A stretch of 64,000 bases of DNA from Natrinema sp031626495 (GTDB lineage Archaea; Halobacteriota; Halobacteria; Halobacteriales; Natrialbaceae): the NCBI RefSeq assembly GCF_031626495.1, contig NZ_JAMQOJ010000009.1:62001-126000 (forward strand), given 5' to 3'. Positions 1 through 8,855 of the stretch are shown here, in pieces. How positions within the stretch are numbered: position 1 is the stretch's first letter; each line of letters starts with the position of its first letter. The notes beneath the pieces were generated by a model, which made no database searches, was not told where the DNA came from, and saw only the letters and a list, made by a program, of their open reading frames with translations. The position numbers and the translations under genes were made by a program.

Positions 1-2
1 AG

Positions 3-248
3 GCAAGCTATCGGAAGATGCAGGAGAACATCATCTGGGCCGCTGGCTACAACGTCTTCGCCATTCCACTGGCTGCCGGGGTTCTCGCTCCTATCGGGAT
101 TCTTCTTTCGCCAGCTATCGGTGCCTTGCTCATGTCACTCAGTACGGTCATCGTGGCGATCAACGCTCAGCTACTCCGGCGAGTTGATCTCTCAGTACCG
201 AACCTCCCGGGGCTCTCTCCGTCGGGTCGGCCAGAGCCAGCAGATTAA
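3..248 (+). CDS. Heavy-metal P-type ATPase, C-terminal end (cut by window start)
   Basis: The reading frame is open from the window edge and begins with residues ASYRKMQENIIWAAGYN. This is the start of the last transmembrane pair of P1B-type metal ATPases, after the GDGVNDAP region. Two hydrophobic helices follow, then a short tail with RRVDLSVPNLPG, which is more typical of CopB-like than CopA-like haloarchaeal pumps. The catalytic domains lie outside the window, so metal specificity and intactness cannot be judged. An internal ATG at position 18 is only a Met inside the protein and not the real start. Confidence 0.85.
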   Translation, partial: ASYRKMQENIIWAAGYNVFAIPLAAGVLAPIGILLSPAIGALLMSLSTVIVAINAQLLRRVDLSVPNLPGLSPSGRPEPAD

Positions 249-273
249 GTTTGGACACAGTCAACATAGTCGG

Positions 274-876
274 CTATCGTGTCCTCCGATATTCTCTCCA
301 GAAATGCCACAGACGGGCGATAACGCCATGAGAAACAACTCCTGTGACGTATTGGCGTCCGATAGCCGTTATCCTGTATTTTCCCCGCTCTACCTTCGTG
401 ACGAAGCCATGATCCTCCAGAACGCTTAAGCGACGGTTCACCTCCTCACGGCTGTACTCGATGTTGTAAGCGATAATCGTCGGCGTCAGAATCAGCTCTT
501 TCGAGTGGAAGAGTTCGAGGATTGCATCATCAATCGGCAACATCCAGTCTGCTTGTTGCCTCACTTGGACCGGCTCCTCAAGGAGGATGTCCGCCCACGC
601 ATCACGACGCAGGTCGTTTTCTAGGGGATCATAGAGTCCGAGAATGACGAAGAGCGCGGCAAGGCCGTGTGTCCAGTGAACGAGGTCGGGAAAGAGTAAT
701 TCCGTAATCGGGCCGCCAATGAGGAACAACAGCAGACCTGCGACTGTGAGCAGAAGGTATCGTTGGTAATCTACGACAGACTGCTTGAAAAAGAGGAAAT
801 AACAGATACCAATTCCAGTCACGAGCCCAATTGTGAGATTATAATATACGAAGAGTGAAGCGTTGAACACAGTCAT
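274..876 (-). CDS. Membrane protein with C-terminal winged-helix domain
   Basis: A 200-residue protein. The first ~110 residues hold about three hydrophobic helices (YYNLTIGLVTGIGICYFLFF and following). Residues ~120-200 look like a winged-helix DNA-binding domain: TIIAYNIEYSREEVNRRL is a helix-turn-helix and DHGFVTKVERGKYRIT a wing. It starts directly after the stop of the upstream gene (TGA then ATG), so the two are probably translated together. A membrane-tethered transcription regulator or sensor is inferred. The ligand is unknown. Confidence 0.6.
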   Translation of the reverse strand: MTVFNASLFVYYNLTIGLVTGIGICYFLFFKQSVVDYQRYLLLTVAGLLLFLIGGPITELLFPDLVHWTHGLAALFVILGLYDPLENDLRRDAWADILLEEPVQVRQQADWMLPIDDAILELFHSKELILTPTIIAYNIEYSREEVNRRLSVLEDHGFVTKVERGKYRITAIGRQYVTGVVSHGVIARLWHFWREYRRTR

Positions 877-1179
877 TCACCCCTCTGCTGCACTGTTTTT
901 GATTCGGCGGTGGGTTGCGACCACCAGCCAGAGGAAGATCGCGACAACGGTATAGAGTGCGCTACGGAGTGTATTGAGGAACAGCGTATCCGGTTTGACG
1001 AGAAAAAGCACGATGTGGTAGACGATCATGGCCGACATCGTGAGGGTGAGCAACGCAATAACTATCCCAAACGGTGATTCACGGAGCGTCTGCCAGTAGA
1101 GGATGGAGAGAAACCCAGCCCCTGTTGCAGTGATGACTGCAAACAGTGTACTTAGGGTATGGGCGGATGTATTGACCAT
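877..1179 (-). CDS. Small three-helix membrane protein
   Basis: A 100-residue protein with three hydrophobic segments (about residues 8-28, 38-60 and 70-90) and a short basic tail. Size and layout resemble the small haloarchaeal membrane proteins paired with winged-helix regulators elsewhere in this window (30085-30652 and 53086-53361). It is immediately followed by the membrane/winged-helix gene on the same strand. No function can be assigned from sequence. Confidence 0.6.
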   Translation of the reverse strand: MVNTSAHTLSTLFAVITATGAGFLSILYWQTLRESPFGIVIALLTLTMSAMIVYHIVLFLVKPDTLFLNTLRSALYTVVAIFLWLVVATHRRIKNSAAEG

Positions 1180-1472
1180 ACAGAGAGCACGGCCTTGACC
1201 CTCTTTAGTCCATTTGCAGAGCTACAGACCATCTTATGAGAATTATTGGTCGTACCTATAATAGTCATGTAAGCAATGATTACGTGCTGAACTGACCTGT
1301 GGCTACCTGGCTCCTCTAAAATCAGTAGTCCCTCCTTTAATGAAACCCACCGTTACACCCCATCTCACCTATTAGAAGTGCGAGACGGCACAGCTGTTGA
1401 ACCGTCTCACTAGTTTCCAGTCCCGACTGGGTGAGTGGATAACAAAGTCCGATGCCCACGTGGTCGATATTG

Positions 1473-1820
1473 ATGGCGCTAACCCAAATCGACCACGTAA
1501 GCGAGAACGAGCTGATGGCCGAGTGTATCGACAACTGCCTCGCAGCCGTTCAGGCCTGCGAGTGGTGTGCGGACGAGTGTCTTGGCGACTCGGATATGGA
1601 GGAGTGCGCCCGGCTTTGCCGGGATGTCGCCGACCTAACGGCGATGCACGCACGGTTCATGGCCCGGAACTCGAACTACAGTCCCCAACTCGCCCAGGCC
1701 TGCGCAGGGGCGTGTGAGGAGTGTGCCGAGGAGTGCGAACGCCACGATGCCGAACACTGTCAGGTCTGCGCCGAAGTACTTCGTGACTGCGCCGAGACCT
1801 GTCGCGAGATGGCTTCGTAG
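1473..1820 (+). CDS. Cys-rich four-helix copper-storage-like protein (DUF326/Csp type)
   Basis: About 115 residues with at least 14 cysteines spaced as CxxxC and CxxC on predicted helices (ECIDNCLAAVQACEWCADEC; ACAGACEECAEECERHDAEHC). This is the pattern of ferredoxin-like DUF326 and Csp copper-storage proteins, which bind many Cu(I) ions inside a four-helix bundle. There is no signal peptide, so it would act in the cytosol. I chose the ATG at 1473, before ALTQIDHV, over the ATG at 1452 because homologues begin close to the first helix. Nearby metal ATPase genes support a copper-buffering role. Confidence 0.75.
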   Translation: MALTQIDHVSENELMAECIDNCLAAVQACEWCADECLGDSDMEECARLCRDVADLTAMHARFMARNSNYSPQLAQACAGACEECAEECERHDAEHCQVCAEVLRDCAETCREMAS

Positions 1821-1858
1821 ACAGTACTGACCGTCGAACCGATTACCCCATTCTTCAT

Positions 1859-2236
1859 ATGGTATCCCCAACCCGTTGGGTCACTGTTGCCCTCGGGGGG
1901 CTCGGCATCTGGCTCATGGCAGCGCCGTTCATACTCGGAGCTCCCGCTCTCGATACGTGGAACGACGTGATCGTCGGTGGCGCGCTTTCACTTCTCGCCG
2001 GCCATAATTACGCCAGCGAACGAGAGCAGGGTAAACCGAGTCAGTGGATCGCCGGCGTTCTCATCGTACTCGGAGCGTGGCTGTTCTTTGCCCCGTTTCT
2101 TCTCGGAGTCTCCGGTCTCCTCCGATGGAACGACGTCGTCGTCGCCGTACTAGTGACGGCGTTTGCTGGGTACAGCGTGTATGCCGCGCAGCTCATTAAA
2201 CAGACGATGCACCATACCTCAATAGATGAAAACTGA
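1859..2236 (+). CDS. SPW-repeat membrane protein
   Basis: A 125-residue protein made of two similar halves, each with a helix pair. The motifs GIWLMAAPFILG...WNDVIVGG and GAWLFFAPFLLG...WNDVVVAV correspond to the SPW repeat found in small membrane proteins of haloarchaea and other prokaryotes. The function of SPW proteins is not established. It follows the Cys-rich gene by 38 bases on the same strand. Related proteins occur at 8856-9233 and within 40889-42262. Confidence 0.75.
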   Translation: MVSPTRWVTVALGGLGIWLMAAPFILGAPALDTWNDVIVGGALSLLAGHNYASEREQGKPSQWIAGVLIVLGAWLFFAPFLLGVSGLLRWNDVVVAVLVTAFAGYSVYAAQLIKQTMHHTSIDEN

Positions 2237-2330
2237 CTTACAACAATGAACCAACGTACCAATACGATTCACCAGCAGAGTTCCGAGAAGTTCAGTAGTA
2301 TCGGACGACGGTCATGGGGGGAATAGTTGC

Positions 2331-4118
2331 ATGGATGTCTGGAAGGCCGTCGCGATCGGCGTCGCCGCCATCATGGCCATCCTCGTCGCGACGCAACCCG
2401 TGTACGTCCTTGGGCTCACTATCTTCGACTACGGTGAGGTCCCAAGTCAATCGTACTCGACTATGCAGACGAAAGATGTCAGCCGGTTCCCCGCCGACGA
2501 TCCCGTCCGCCAGAGCGAGCTCACTGCGAGCGCCGCGCGGCCACCACAGTCCGGCCTGAACTATTCGACAGTCGTCCGGGTTCCTGAGAACGACTGGCAG
2601 GCTGCACTCGCAGCGTCGTCCCTTCGGGAGAGTGAGGATGCAGTGTTGCTCTTCGGAAATGCAAGCCGCCCGAATAGCTCGAATACGACGACCCCTGCCA
2701 ATGTGTCGACAATGAATGTCTCCGGCGGTAATCCCGCCGAGACGGCTGCGTCCATCGCTACCCGCCAGAACGGTTCCGACCAAACGAGCCCGAACAACGT
2801 CATTATCGTGAGTGCTGAGGAACCCCAGTGGGCGCTCCCAGCCGCTGCGTGGAGTGCCTATTCGGGCGATCCGATCCTGTACGCGAACGAAGACGGTATC
2901 CCGGACGCCACACAGCAAGCGATCGAGGACCTGAATGCCTCTCACGCGTACGTCCTCGCACCCCCTGATCTCGTGAGCGACAGCGCACTCTCTGAACTGA
3001 ACATCGAGTCGACGCGTGTGTCGGGAGATACGCCACAGGCCCACGCAGTCGAAGTGGCGGAGTTCCGCGACGAGTCGCGTGACTTCGGCTGGGGGATTCA
3101 CGAGCGCGACAAGGTCGGGTACTACAACTTTATGCTCGTGAATCCGAGCCAACCCCAAGACGCAGTCGCAACGACGAACCTCCAGTGGGGGAAGGCAGGG
3201 CCAATCCTGCTCGTGCACGAGGACGGAAGCCTGCCAGCGGTTACGGAGGACTATGCCTGGCAGAGCCAGCCGGCGTGGTTCTCGTCGCCGATGGAAGGGC
3301 CATTCAATCACCTCTTCGCGATGGGGCCAACGGACGACGTGTCCTGGGTATCCCAGGGACGACTCGACTATGCCGTCGAGATCACGCAGTATCGTCACCA
3401 AGGTGCCGGACTGAGCCCCTTAGAGTCCCTCGCGGCTATTTGGGTCGCGTTCAGTCTTCTCGGCGCGTCATTCGTCTTTGCTCATGCCCGCCAGCGACTC
3501 CCGGAGATGAACGACTGGACGACGATGGCCTGGTCACTCTTTACCCTGGTACTGGGCCCGTTCGGATTGGCGCTGTACTGGCTCTCCTATCGGGGACGTC
3601 AGATCGTCAGCACAGAGCAAGGCCCACGCGTCTTACGACCGTACTGGCTACGAGCGGCGACGGCGACCGCAATTGGCATCGGATTTGCAGGCAGTACCAT
3701 GATCGCGACCGGGTTCCTGCTAAATTACTTCGGAATCCCGATGTTCGTCCTTGATGGCCCGCTATTCTGGCTCGGCAACGCGATGACGGTCCTCATCACC
3801 ATCGTGTACGTCGTCGCGTTCCTCGTCTCGTGGCTCGTCTTCCACATACCCATGCTCAAGGACACACAAGACCTCGACACGAGTGCGGCAGCGAAGAAAG
3901 GCGCAAAGATCGTTGCAGTGAGTATGACCAGCGTTTCCGTCGGCATGATGGGTGGCATGTGGGTACTGATGATGCTCAACCTCCCGATGATGCCAGGGGA
4001 CGATAACATCCTCTGGTTCGGCGTGATGACGTTCGCCACCCTCGTCGGGTTCGTCATCGCCTGGCCGGTGAACGGCCTACTCGTCCGAAAGAACCTCAAA
4101 CCAGGTGGTGCACTATGA
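2331..4118 (+). CDS. Exported CWB2-like domain fused to DUF4396-type membrane domain
   Basis: A 595-residue protein. An N-terminal hydrophobic helix (residues ~5-30) is followed by ~330 extracellular residues. This part repeats the pattern of cell-wall-binding repeat 2 domains: NNVIIVSAEEPQWALPAAAW, then GDPILYANEDGIPDATQQAI, then HAYVLAPPDLVS. The last ~230 residues contain at least five membrane helices and end with SVGMMGGMWVLMMLNLP and a GFVIAWPVNGLLVRK signature, which matches DUF4396. Its stop overlaps the next start (ATGA), so it forms an operon with the two following genes. Function is unknown. The Met-rich final helices and neighbourhood suggest, but do not prove, metal binding. Confidence 0.65.
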   Translation: MDVWKAVAIGVAAIMAILVATQPVYVLGLTIFDYGEVPSQSYSTMQTKDVSRFPADDPVRQSELTASAARPPQSGLNYSTVVRVPENDWQAALAASSLRESEDAVLLFGNASRPNSSNTTTPANVSTMNVSGGNPAETAASIATRQNGSDQTSPNNVIIVSAEEPQWALPAAAWSAYSGDPILYANEDGIPDATQQAIEDLNASHAYVLAPPDLVSDSALSELNIESTRVSGDTPQAHAVEVAEFRDESRDFGWGIHERDKVGYYNFMLVNPSQPQDAVATTNLQWGKAGPILLVHEDGSLPAVTEDYAWQSQPAWFSSPMEGPFNHLFAMGPTDDVSWVSQGRLDYAVEITQYRHQGAGLSPLESLAAIWVAFSLLGASFVFAHARQRLPEMNDWTTMAWSLFTLVLGPFGLALYWLSYRGRQIVSTEQGPRVLRPYWLRAATATAIGIGFAGSTMIATGFLLNYFGIPMFVLDGPLFWLGNAMTVLITIVYVVAFLVSWLVFHIPMLKDTQDLDTSAAAKKGAKIVAVSMTSVSVGMMGGMWVLMMLNLPMMPGDDNILWFGVMTFATLVGFVIAWPVNGLLVRKNLKPGGAL

Positions 4119-5350
4119 GCGACCGTAGTCGCCGGAAGTTCCTGCGCGACCTCGCTGCACTGCCGGCCGGGGCGACCCTCGGCGGTGCCGCGCTAACCTA
4201 CCGAGAGGTGAGCTCGTCCAGCCAGGGAGAGCAGCGCGGGCCAGAGTCTGCCGACTTCGACGACGAAACTGTTACGACCATGACGACCAGACTCGCCGGC
4301 GCGAACGACTACGAGACGGCGACGGCGTTCACACAGAACGTCTACCAGGCTATCAACGACCACACTCGACCAGGAGCTGCGATCCTCATCAATGACAGCG
4401 ACCTCGCCGCAGCGCTCCCGGGCGTGGCCGTTATCCACCACCCGATAGATGGTGCTGTCCTCCTGACAGCGCAGGACTCACTACCTGATGCGACACGAGA
4501 GGAGATCGAACGACTCCACCCCGAAGGCGTCCACGTCGATGGCGACGTCCAGGTATACATCGTGGGCGGTGAACGGTACATCAGCCGCGATGTCGAGGAA
4601 ACGGTCAAACAGATGGGCCTGAAGACGAGCCGGATCGGCGGAGATTCACCCGCAGAGGTTGCGGCGAACGTTGACCAGTACCTGAGTACGATCCACGCGA
4701 ATCACCGAGACACTGCCTTCATTGCAGACATTGAAAACGCCCAAACAGCAATCCCAGCCCAATCCTGGAACGCTCACGGCGGTGACGGCTTCCTCTACGT
4801 CGACGGCGATCGCATCCCTGAAGTCACGCAGCGCCAGCTTGAGGCTCGGTTCGACGAAGCGTACATGTACCTCTTCGGTGACGAGAGTAAGATCAGTTCT
4901 CGAGTAGCCCGCGAACTCGCACGGTTCGGACACGTTCAGCGGATCCCGCAGGGCTCCAATCCGTACAAGGTCAGTGTCGGCTTTGCCGGCTACAAGGACA
5001 TCGGTCGAAATCAGGGTTGGATTTTCGGCGAGTGGCCCCGGAACCTCGGCTGGGGCATCGCCGAATCCGGCCACAACTTCATCTTCACGAACCCCGAGAA
5101 CTGGCAGACAGCACTCCCAGCAAGCGTCGAAAGCCACCGAGGGAAACACGGCCCGATGCTCCACGTCCGGCAAGACACAATCCCGGAAACGGTCGGGAAC
5201 TATCTAACCAATCTCACGCGACCACACGAGGCCGCACCGTACGACCGGAAGTACAACCACGGCTGGATCGTTGGCGACACCGAACAGATCAGTCAGCGCG
5301 TCCAGGCACAACTCCACGCAATGCTCCAAGAACCCGTAGGTGGACAATGA
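4115..5350 (+). CDS. Tat-exported CWB2-like repeat protein
   Basis: A 411-residue protein starting with a twin-arginine signal (SRRKFLRDLAALPAGATLGG). The rest contains two or three copies of the cell-wall-binding-2-like pattern: AAILINDSDLAAALPGVAV, AQTAIPAQSWNAHGGDGFLY and ENWQTALPASVESHRGKHGP, each followed by D.IPE.T or D.LPDAT. It shares this pattern with the ectodomain of the upstream gene, which it overlaps by four bases. It also overlaps the downstream gene by ATGA. A surface protein working with its membrane neighbour is inferred. Confidence 0.65.
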   Translation: MSDRSRRKFLRDLAALPAGATLGGAALTYREVSSSSQGEQRGPESADFDDETVTTMTTRLAGANDYETATAFTQNVYQAINDHTRPGAAILINDSDLAAALPGVAVIHHPIDGAVLLTAQDSLPDATREEIERLHPEGVHVDGDVQVYIVGGERYISRDVEETVKQMGLKTSRIGGDSPAEVAANVDQYLSTIHANHRDTAFIADIENAQTAIPAQSWNAHGGDGFLYVDGDRIPEVTQRQLEARFDEAYMYLFGDESKISSRVARELARFGHVQRIPQGSNPYKVSVGFAGYKDIGRNQGWIFGEWPRNLGWGIAESGHNFIFTNPENWQTALPASVESHRGKHGPMLHVRQDTIPETVGNYLTNLTRPHEAAPYDRKYNHGWIVGDTEQISQRVQAQLHAMLQEPVGGQ

Positions 5351-5856
5351 AACGGATCGTCGCGGCCTTCGAGAACGGAGATGATGCTGGGGAGGCCAGA
5401 CAGGCTCTCCGCGAGGAAGATCTGGAATCAAGAGAACCGAGTATCGACAATCCCTTCTTCGATCCGTCGACGAAGATGCCCGAAGGGCGAGGGCTTCTAT
5501 GGGGCGGGCTTATCGGTGGCCTGATTGGTGCTATACTCCTGTTCGCCTGGAATGAGCATATCTTCTCGATCCCCCGTCTGAGCCCAATTATGACCGCTGG
5601 ACGATACGAACTCATCGTTCTTGGATTTGGTCTTGGTGCAGCGATTGGTGGATTTGTCGGCGGAGTGATTGGGGTAGTTCGACGGACTCCTGAGCTGGAT
5701 AAGCCACGAGTTGCTGTTACTGTTCCAGATCACCGAACTGGTGAGGTAGAGTCGCTTCTCCGCTCTCACGGAGCAACGACGGTTGAGGGTGCCGTAACGC
5801 ATCACGAACACCCACAGCAGTCGAAGGTGACAGAGTCCAGTACGTCTTCTGACTAG
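5347..5856 (+). CDS. Small membrane protein, third gene of the CWB2/DUF4396 unit
   Basis: A 169-residue protein. The first ~45 residues are soluble and charged (MKRIVAAFENGDDAGEARQ). Two glycine-rich hydrophobic segments follow (GLLWGGLIGGLIGAILLFAW and LIVLGFGLGAAIGGFVGGVI), then a soluble tail with VAVTVPDHRTGEVESLLRSHGA. The tail resembles the second half of haloarchaeal general-stress-like (DUF1269-like) domains, but I cannot confirm this. The start at 5347 is fixed by the ATGA overlap with the upstream stop. Confidence 0.6.
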   Translation: MKRIVAAFENGDDAGEARQALREEDLESREPSIDNPFFDPSTKMPEGRGLLWGGLIGGLIGAILLFAWNEHIFSIPRLSPIMTAGRYELIVLGFGLGAAIGGFVGGVIGVVRRTPELDKPRVAVTVPDHRTGEVESLLRSHGATTVEGAVTHHEHPQQSKVTESSTSSD

Positions 5857-5896
5857 CCTTATAGTATATTTTTCAGACCGTTAGGGCCCGATCGCC

Positions 5897-6325
5897 CTAT
5901 GAATTCTGAATGGCGTGAATCCGTTTGACGGGTGTTCGTGCCGAACAGATAAACGAGATAAGGAAGAAGAAGGGATCACGAACTACTCGAAGCCCTAAGT
6001 ATTGACGTCTAGCTTTTTCCAGCGTAGGATCCTCGGGGAAGCTGGCAAAGAACTCGTCGAGGTCGTCGTCAAGTCTGAGTCGGTGATGAAGAACGGTAGC
6101 CCCATCTGTTGTTGCCCGCCACTCCAACTCATCAGACTGTTATCGTACAGAGATGAGGTCATCGTTAGCAACTGTATAGTACCAGTTGTCCCTGCCAGAT
6201 GCAGGGGGCCTTTCGTACGTTCCCTCGTCAACACGGTGCCAGAGAAACGATTGAGCGCTCTTGCAAGTCGCTTGCACACCGATCTGGCCAACCTTATCCC
6301 GAATTGAAACTAAGCCTGAGTCCAT
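5897..6325 (-). pseudogene. DNA N-glycosylase (OGG1/AlkA type) N-terminal remnant
   Basis: One frame reads from ATG 6325 to a stop at 5897 but is broken by an in-frame TAA at codon 62 (6140-6142). Both sides read as one protein: DKVGQIGVQATCKSAQSFLW, then DEGTYERPPASGRDNWYYTV, then (after the stop) ELEWRATTDGATVLHHRL and DPFFFLISFICSARTPVKRI. This matches the N-terminal half of haloarchaeal OGG1/AlkA-like base-excision glycosylases, which continue for another ~150 residues with a helix-hairpin-helix and catalytic Asp. That half is missing here. It is therefore a truncated, inactive remnant. Confidence 0.6.
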
Positions 6326-6386
6326 CGTCTTTTAGAGGACGAGACAGTCCGAGTTCGGTCACGGACCAGTCCGGGTCTCTTCTTAC

Positions 6387-6692
6387 CTAGCTAATTTCCT
6401 CGACGCTGTCCGTCTCCATCGACCCGTCCCGCTCTTCCCTCTTGACACGGAGTCGTATTCCTTCCTCCGTACCGCTTTCCTCCACGGTGTGCACTATTTT
6501 CGGAGTCGCTTCAGAATCGAGAATGGTCAATCGATCGTCTTCGGTCACGAGACCGTAGCCACTTTCGACGCAGTGGCCCATCAGCGCACATTCCTGCGTG
6601 TGCGTCCGGGCCTTTCCAAGGAGTTCGTCACGAGCGTTCTTCCGGATACATCCGACGTCAATAACGTACCCTTCGAGTGTTTCAGAAGCCAT
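6387..6692 (-). CDS. Conserved small cytosolic protein with Cys/His signature
   Basis: A 101-residue protein without membrane segments. The conserved-looking core is GYVIDVGCIRKNARDELLGK, then HTQECALMGHCVESGYGLV, then DDRLTILD. This resembles short proteins in which an isolated Cys and an xxCAxxCxxxG segment precede a 'gly-leu-val-x-(D/E)-(D/E)' strand. Those proteins are often found near copper or respiratory genes. It lies 36 bases downstream of the Rieske oxidoreductase gene on the same strand, so the two are probably co-transcribed. Metal binding through the three Cys and the His is plausible but unproven. Confidence 0.6.
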   Translation of the reverse strand: MASETLEGYVIDVGCIRKNARDELLGKARTHTQECALMGHCVESGYGLVTEDDRLTILDSEATPKIVHTVEESGTEEGIRLRVKREERDGSMETDSVEEIS

Positions 6693-6728
6693 ATTCTCTC
6701 TAGGGTCCTGCCGCCTTTGGATGTTTGG

Positions 6729-8273
6729 CTACTCATCGAGTTCGCGTTCCGAAAGGGGGTTATTAGCAGGCCCGTTGAGCACTGAGCCGTCACAGTCGAA
6801 TCGAGACCCGTGGCAGGGACAATCCCAGGACCGCTCACCGTCGTTCCAGTAGACGAGACAGCCCATATGCGAGCAGATTGCTGACACTGACTGCGTCTCA
6901 CCATCCTCGTCACGGTGGACCGCTGTCAGTCCCTCGTCGAGGTCGAGAACAGCCCCACTACCCTGCTCGACTGACTCGACACCACCTGACTGCGGATGCT
7001 CCGTGTAATCGTCGAGGTAGTGTTTCACGTCGTGTTGATTGTGGTCCAGAAAGGCGTCTGCTGACGCCGTTTCGTTGAACCGCATCGGTCGATAGATGTA
7101 TTCCCACTCGCTCTGGCCGTCGACGATGAGCTCTGAAAGCAACATTCCCGCAACGACACCATTCGTCATCCCCCAACCGCCAAATCCCGTTGCCGTGTAC
7201 ACGTTTTCGGACTGAGGACCGAGCGGACCGATGAAGGGGACGCGATCGATAGAGACGAAATCTTGTGTCGACCAGCGATATACAATTTCGTCGACGTTCA
7301 GGCGGTCGAACGTCTCCTGTTCGAGGTTTCGGTACCGGTCGACCGTACTATCGCTGTGGCCAGTTCGATGATTCTGCCCCCCGGCGAGAACCATCGATTC
7401 CTCGCCAGCAGGGTATGGACGAACGGAGAAGTACGGATCGTCTGGCTTGTAGTACATTCCTGTGGGCGGGTCACCCTGTAAGCGTACTGCTAGGACGTAG
7501 GAGCGTTTGGGATACAGTCGCTCGTAGTAGCGGGCGCGGTCGAACACTGGGAAGTGAGTGGCAACGACGACAGCATCCGCAGTAATCGACCCGCGGTCGG
7601 TCGAGACCTCACAGGGATTCCCGTCCTCAACATCCGTCGCTGTCGTCCCCTCGAAGACATAGCCCTCCTCTCCCGAAATCTCCTCGGCCAACGCAAGGAG
7701 GTACTTTCGGGGATGAAATTGCGCCTGATCGTCGAGGCGAATTGCCGCTTCGATTTCGAATGTCAGGTCCGTAGACTCTTGGAGCGAGGCTGGGAGATCG
7801 AGTTGCTGAGCGGCATCGACCTCGTCTTCGATCTTCTGACGCTCGTTAGAGGAGTCCGTATAGGTATATGCAGGCGTCCGTTCGAAATTGCAATCGAGGT
7901 CTCGGTCTTTCACCGTTGATTCGACGTGGTCGATGGCGGCCGAGTTCGCTTCAGCATACTGTCGGGCCTGTTGCTCACCGAAGTACTCGATGAGATGGTC
8001 GTAGATGAGGCCGTGTAGAGCCGTCAGTTTCGCCGTAGTGTGACCGGTCACCCCTTCGAGAATGCGGTCGCGTTCGACAACTGCTACTGATTTACCCGCG
8101 GCCTTTAGTTCGGCGGCAGTCGTGATCCCTGCGATGCCACCTCCGATGACGGCAACGTCGACCTCAAGGTCGTCATCGAGAGCGTCGTAAGCCGTTTCTG
8201 ATGTTGTCTCCATCCATAGCGATTCGTGTTTGCCCTGGAGTGGCGGGTGCGTGCTATCGTCGTTTGAGGTCAT
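6729..8273 (-). CDS. FAD-dependent oxidoreductase with C-terminal Rieske domain
   Basis: A 514-residue protein. Residues ~30-60 hold the dinucleotide fold VDVAVIGGGIAGITTAAEL of the DAO family. A second FAD-contacting stretch, VYTATGFGGWGMTNGVVAG, lies near residue 360. The last ~90 residues form a Rieske [2Fe-2S] domain with ligands in CSHMGC and CPCHGSRF. This is the 'glycine/D-amino acid oxidase plus Rieske' architecture common in halophiles; its substrate is unknown. The start at 8273 (TSNDD) is preferred over 8294. A TATA-like element lies at about 8304-8312 on the minus strand. Confidence 0.85.
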   Translation of the reverse strand: MTSNDDSTHPPLQGKHESLWMETTSETAYDALDDDLEVDVAVIGGGIAGITTAAELKAAGKSVAVVERDRILEGVTGHTTAKLTALHGLIYDHLIEYFGEQQARQYAEANSAAIDHVESTVKDRDLDCNFERTPAYTYTDSSNERQKIEDEVDAAQQLDLPASLQESTDLTFEIEAAIRLDDQAQFHPRKYLLALAEEISGEEGYVFEGTTATDVEDGNPCEVSTDRGSITADAVVVATHFPVFDRARYYERLYPKRSYVLAVRLQGDPPTGMYYKPDDPYFSVRPYPAGEESMVLAGGQNHRTGHSDSTVDRYRNLEQETFDRLNVDEIVYRWSTQDFVSIDRVPFIGPLGPQSENVYTATGFGGWGMTNGVVAGMLLSELIVDGQSEWEYIYRPMRFNETASADAFLDHNQHDVKHYLDDYTEHPQSGGVESVEQGSGAVLDLDEGLTAVHRDEDGETQSVSAICSHMGCLVYWNDGERSWDCPCHGSRFDCDGSVLNGPANNPLSERELDE

Positions 8274-8468
8274 TTTGTGTCCCTCCCAAATCAACGCCGT
8301 GTGGGATTTTATAGCACGGCCGCGACGTCAATAAGCCTGAGGCAGGGACAGTTCACAGTTCGCTTTGACCAAGTTTCGAATCGCAATGGAGTATTGTGCA
8401 GGCCTCAGCTGGGAAATATAGGCCGAAGATATAGACCGTGTGACGCCATATTTGGCGTGTAAGGCTCT

Positions 8469-8783
8469 ATGTCCAAGGAAGAACTTGAGCAAGAAGCACC
8501 TGAAGAAATCGCAGAACGGATAGAGGGGTGAGAATGGTATTCGTATCTCGCGAAAATTTGGTTTGCGATCATCCTCATTGCCCTTCTCAGCGCAACTATC
8601 GGTGTTCTCCTAAGCAACCTAAACAGTGTAGCAACGGCAGTAAACGCAGTTCTGTTACCCTCAATTTTCGTTGGGATTGGATTCCTGCTTCTCGGAATTA
8701 CTTTGCACCTCCATCTTCTCAATCTCGTCCGTCAAATCCAGATGCGAATGGAAACAGGAGAGGATAGTGAAGACAGCCAATGA
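8469..8783 (+). pseudogene. Small membrane protein gene interrupted by in-frame TGA
   Basis: From ATG 8469 one frame runs 104 codons to TGA 8781-8783, except for a TGA at codon 21 (8529-8531). Before it reads MSKEELEQEAPEEIAERIEG. After it come EWYSYLAKIWFAIILIALL, then VLLPSIFVGIGFLLLGITLH, and a hydrophilic tail ending GEDSEDSQ. The split falls between an acidic leader and a two-helix membrane segment, as expected of one gene. No ATG, GTG or TTG start follows the stop before the first helix. A nonsense mutation or sequencing error is the simplest reading. Confidence 0.55.
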
Positions 8784-8855
8784 TGATTGATACCAACAAA
8801 TATGTCGTGTATGTCGTTCTGGCGTATATAAAGGGGGTAAAAGTATAGAATAGAT

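Noticed and set aside
2292..3401. Long minus-strand frame opposite the CWB2/DUF4396 gene
   Set aside because: Arg/His-rich and without family features; it is a GC-rich shadow of the plus-strand gene.
8529..8531. TGA as selenocysteine codon
   Set aside because: Selenocysteine is not known in haloarchaea, the position is not a redox site and no insertion element is visible.
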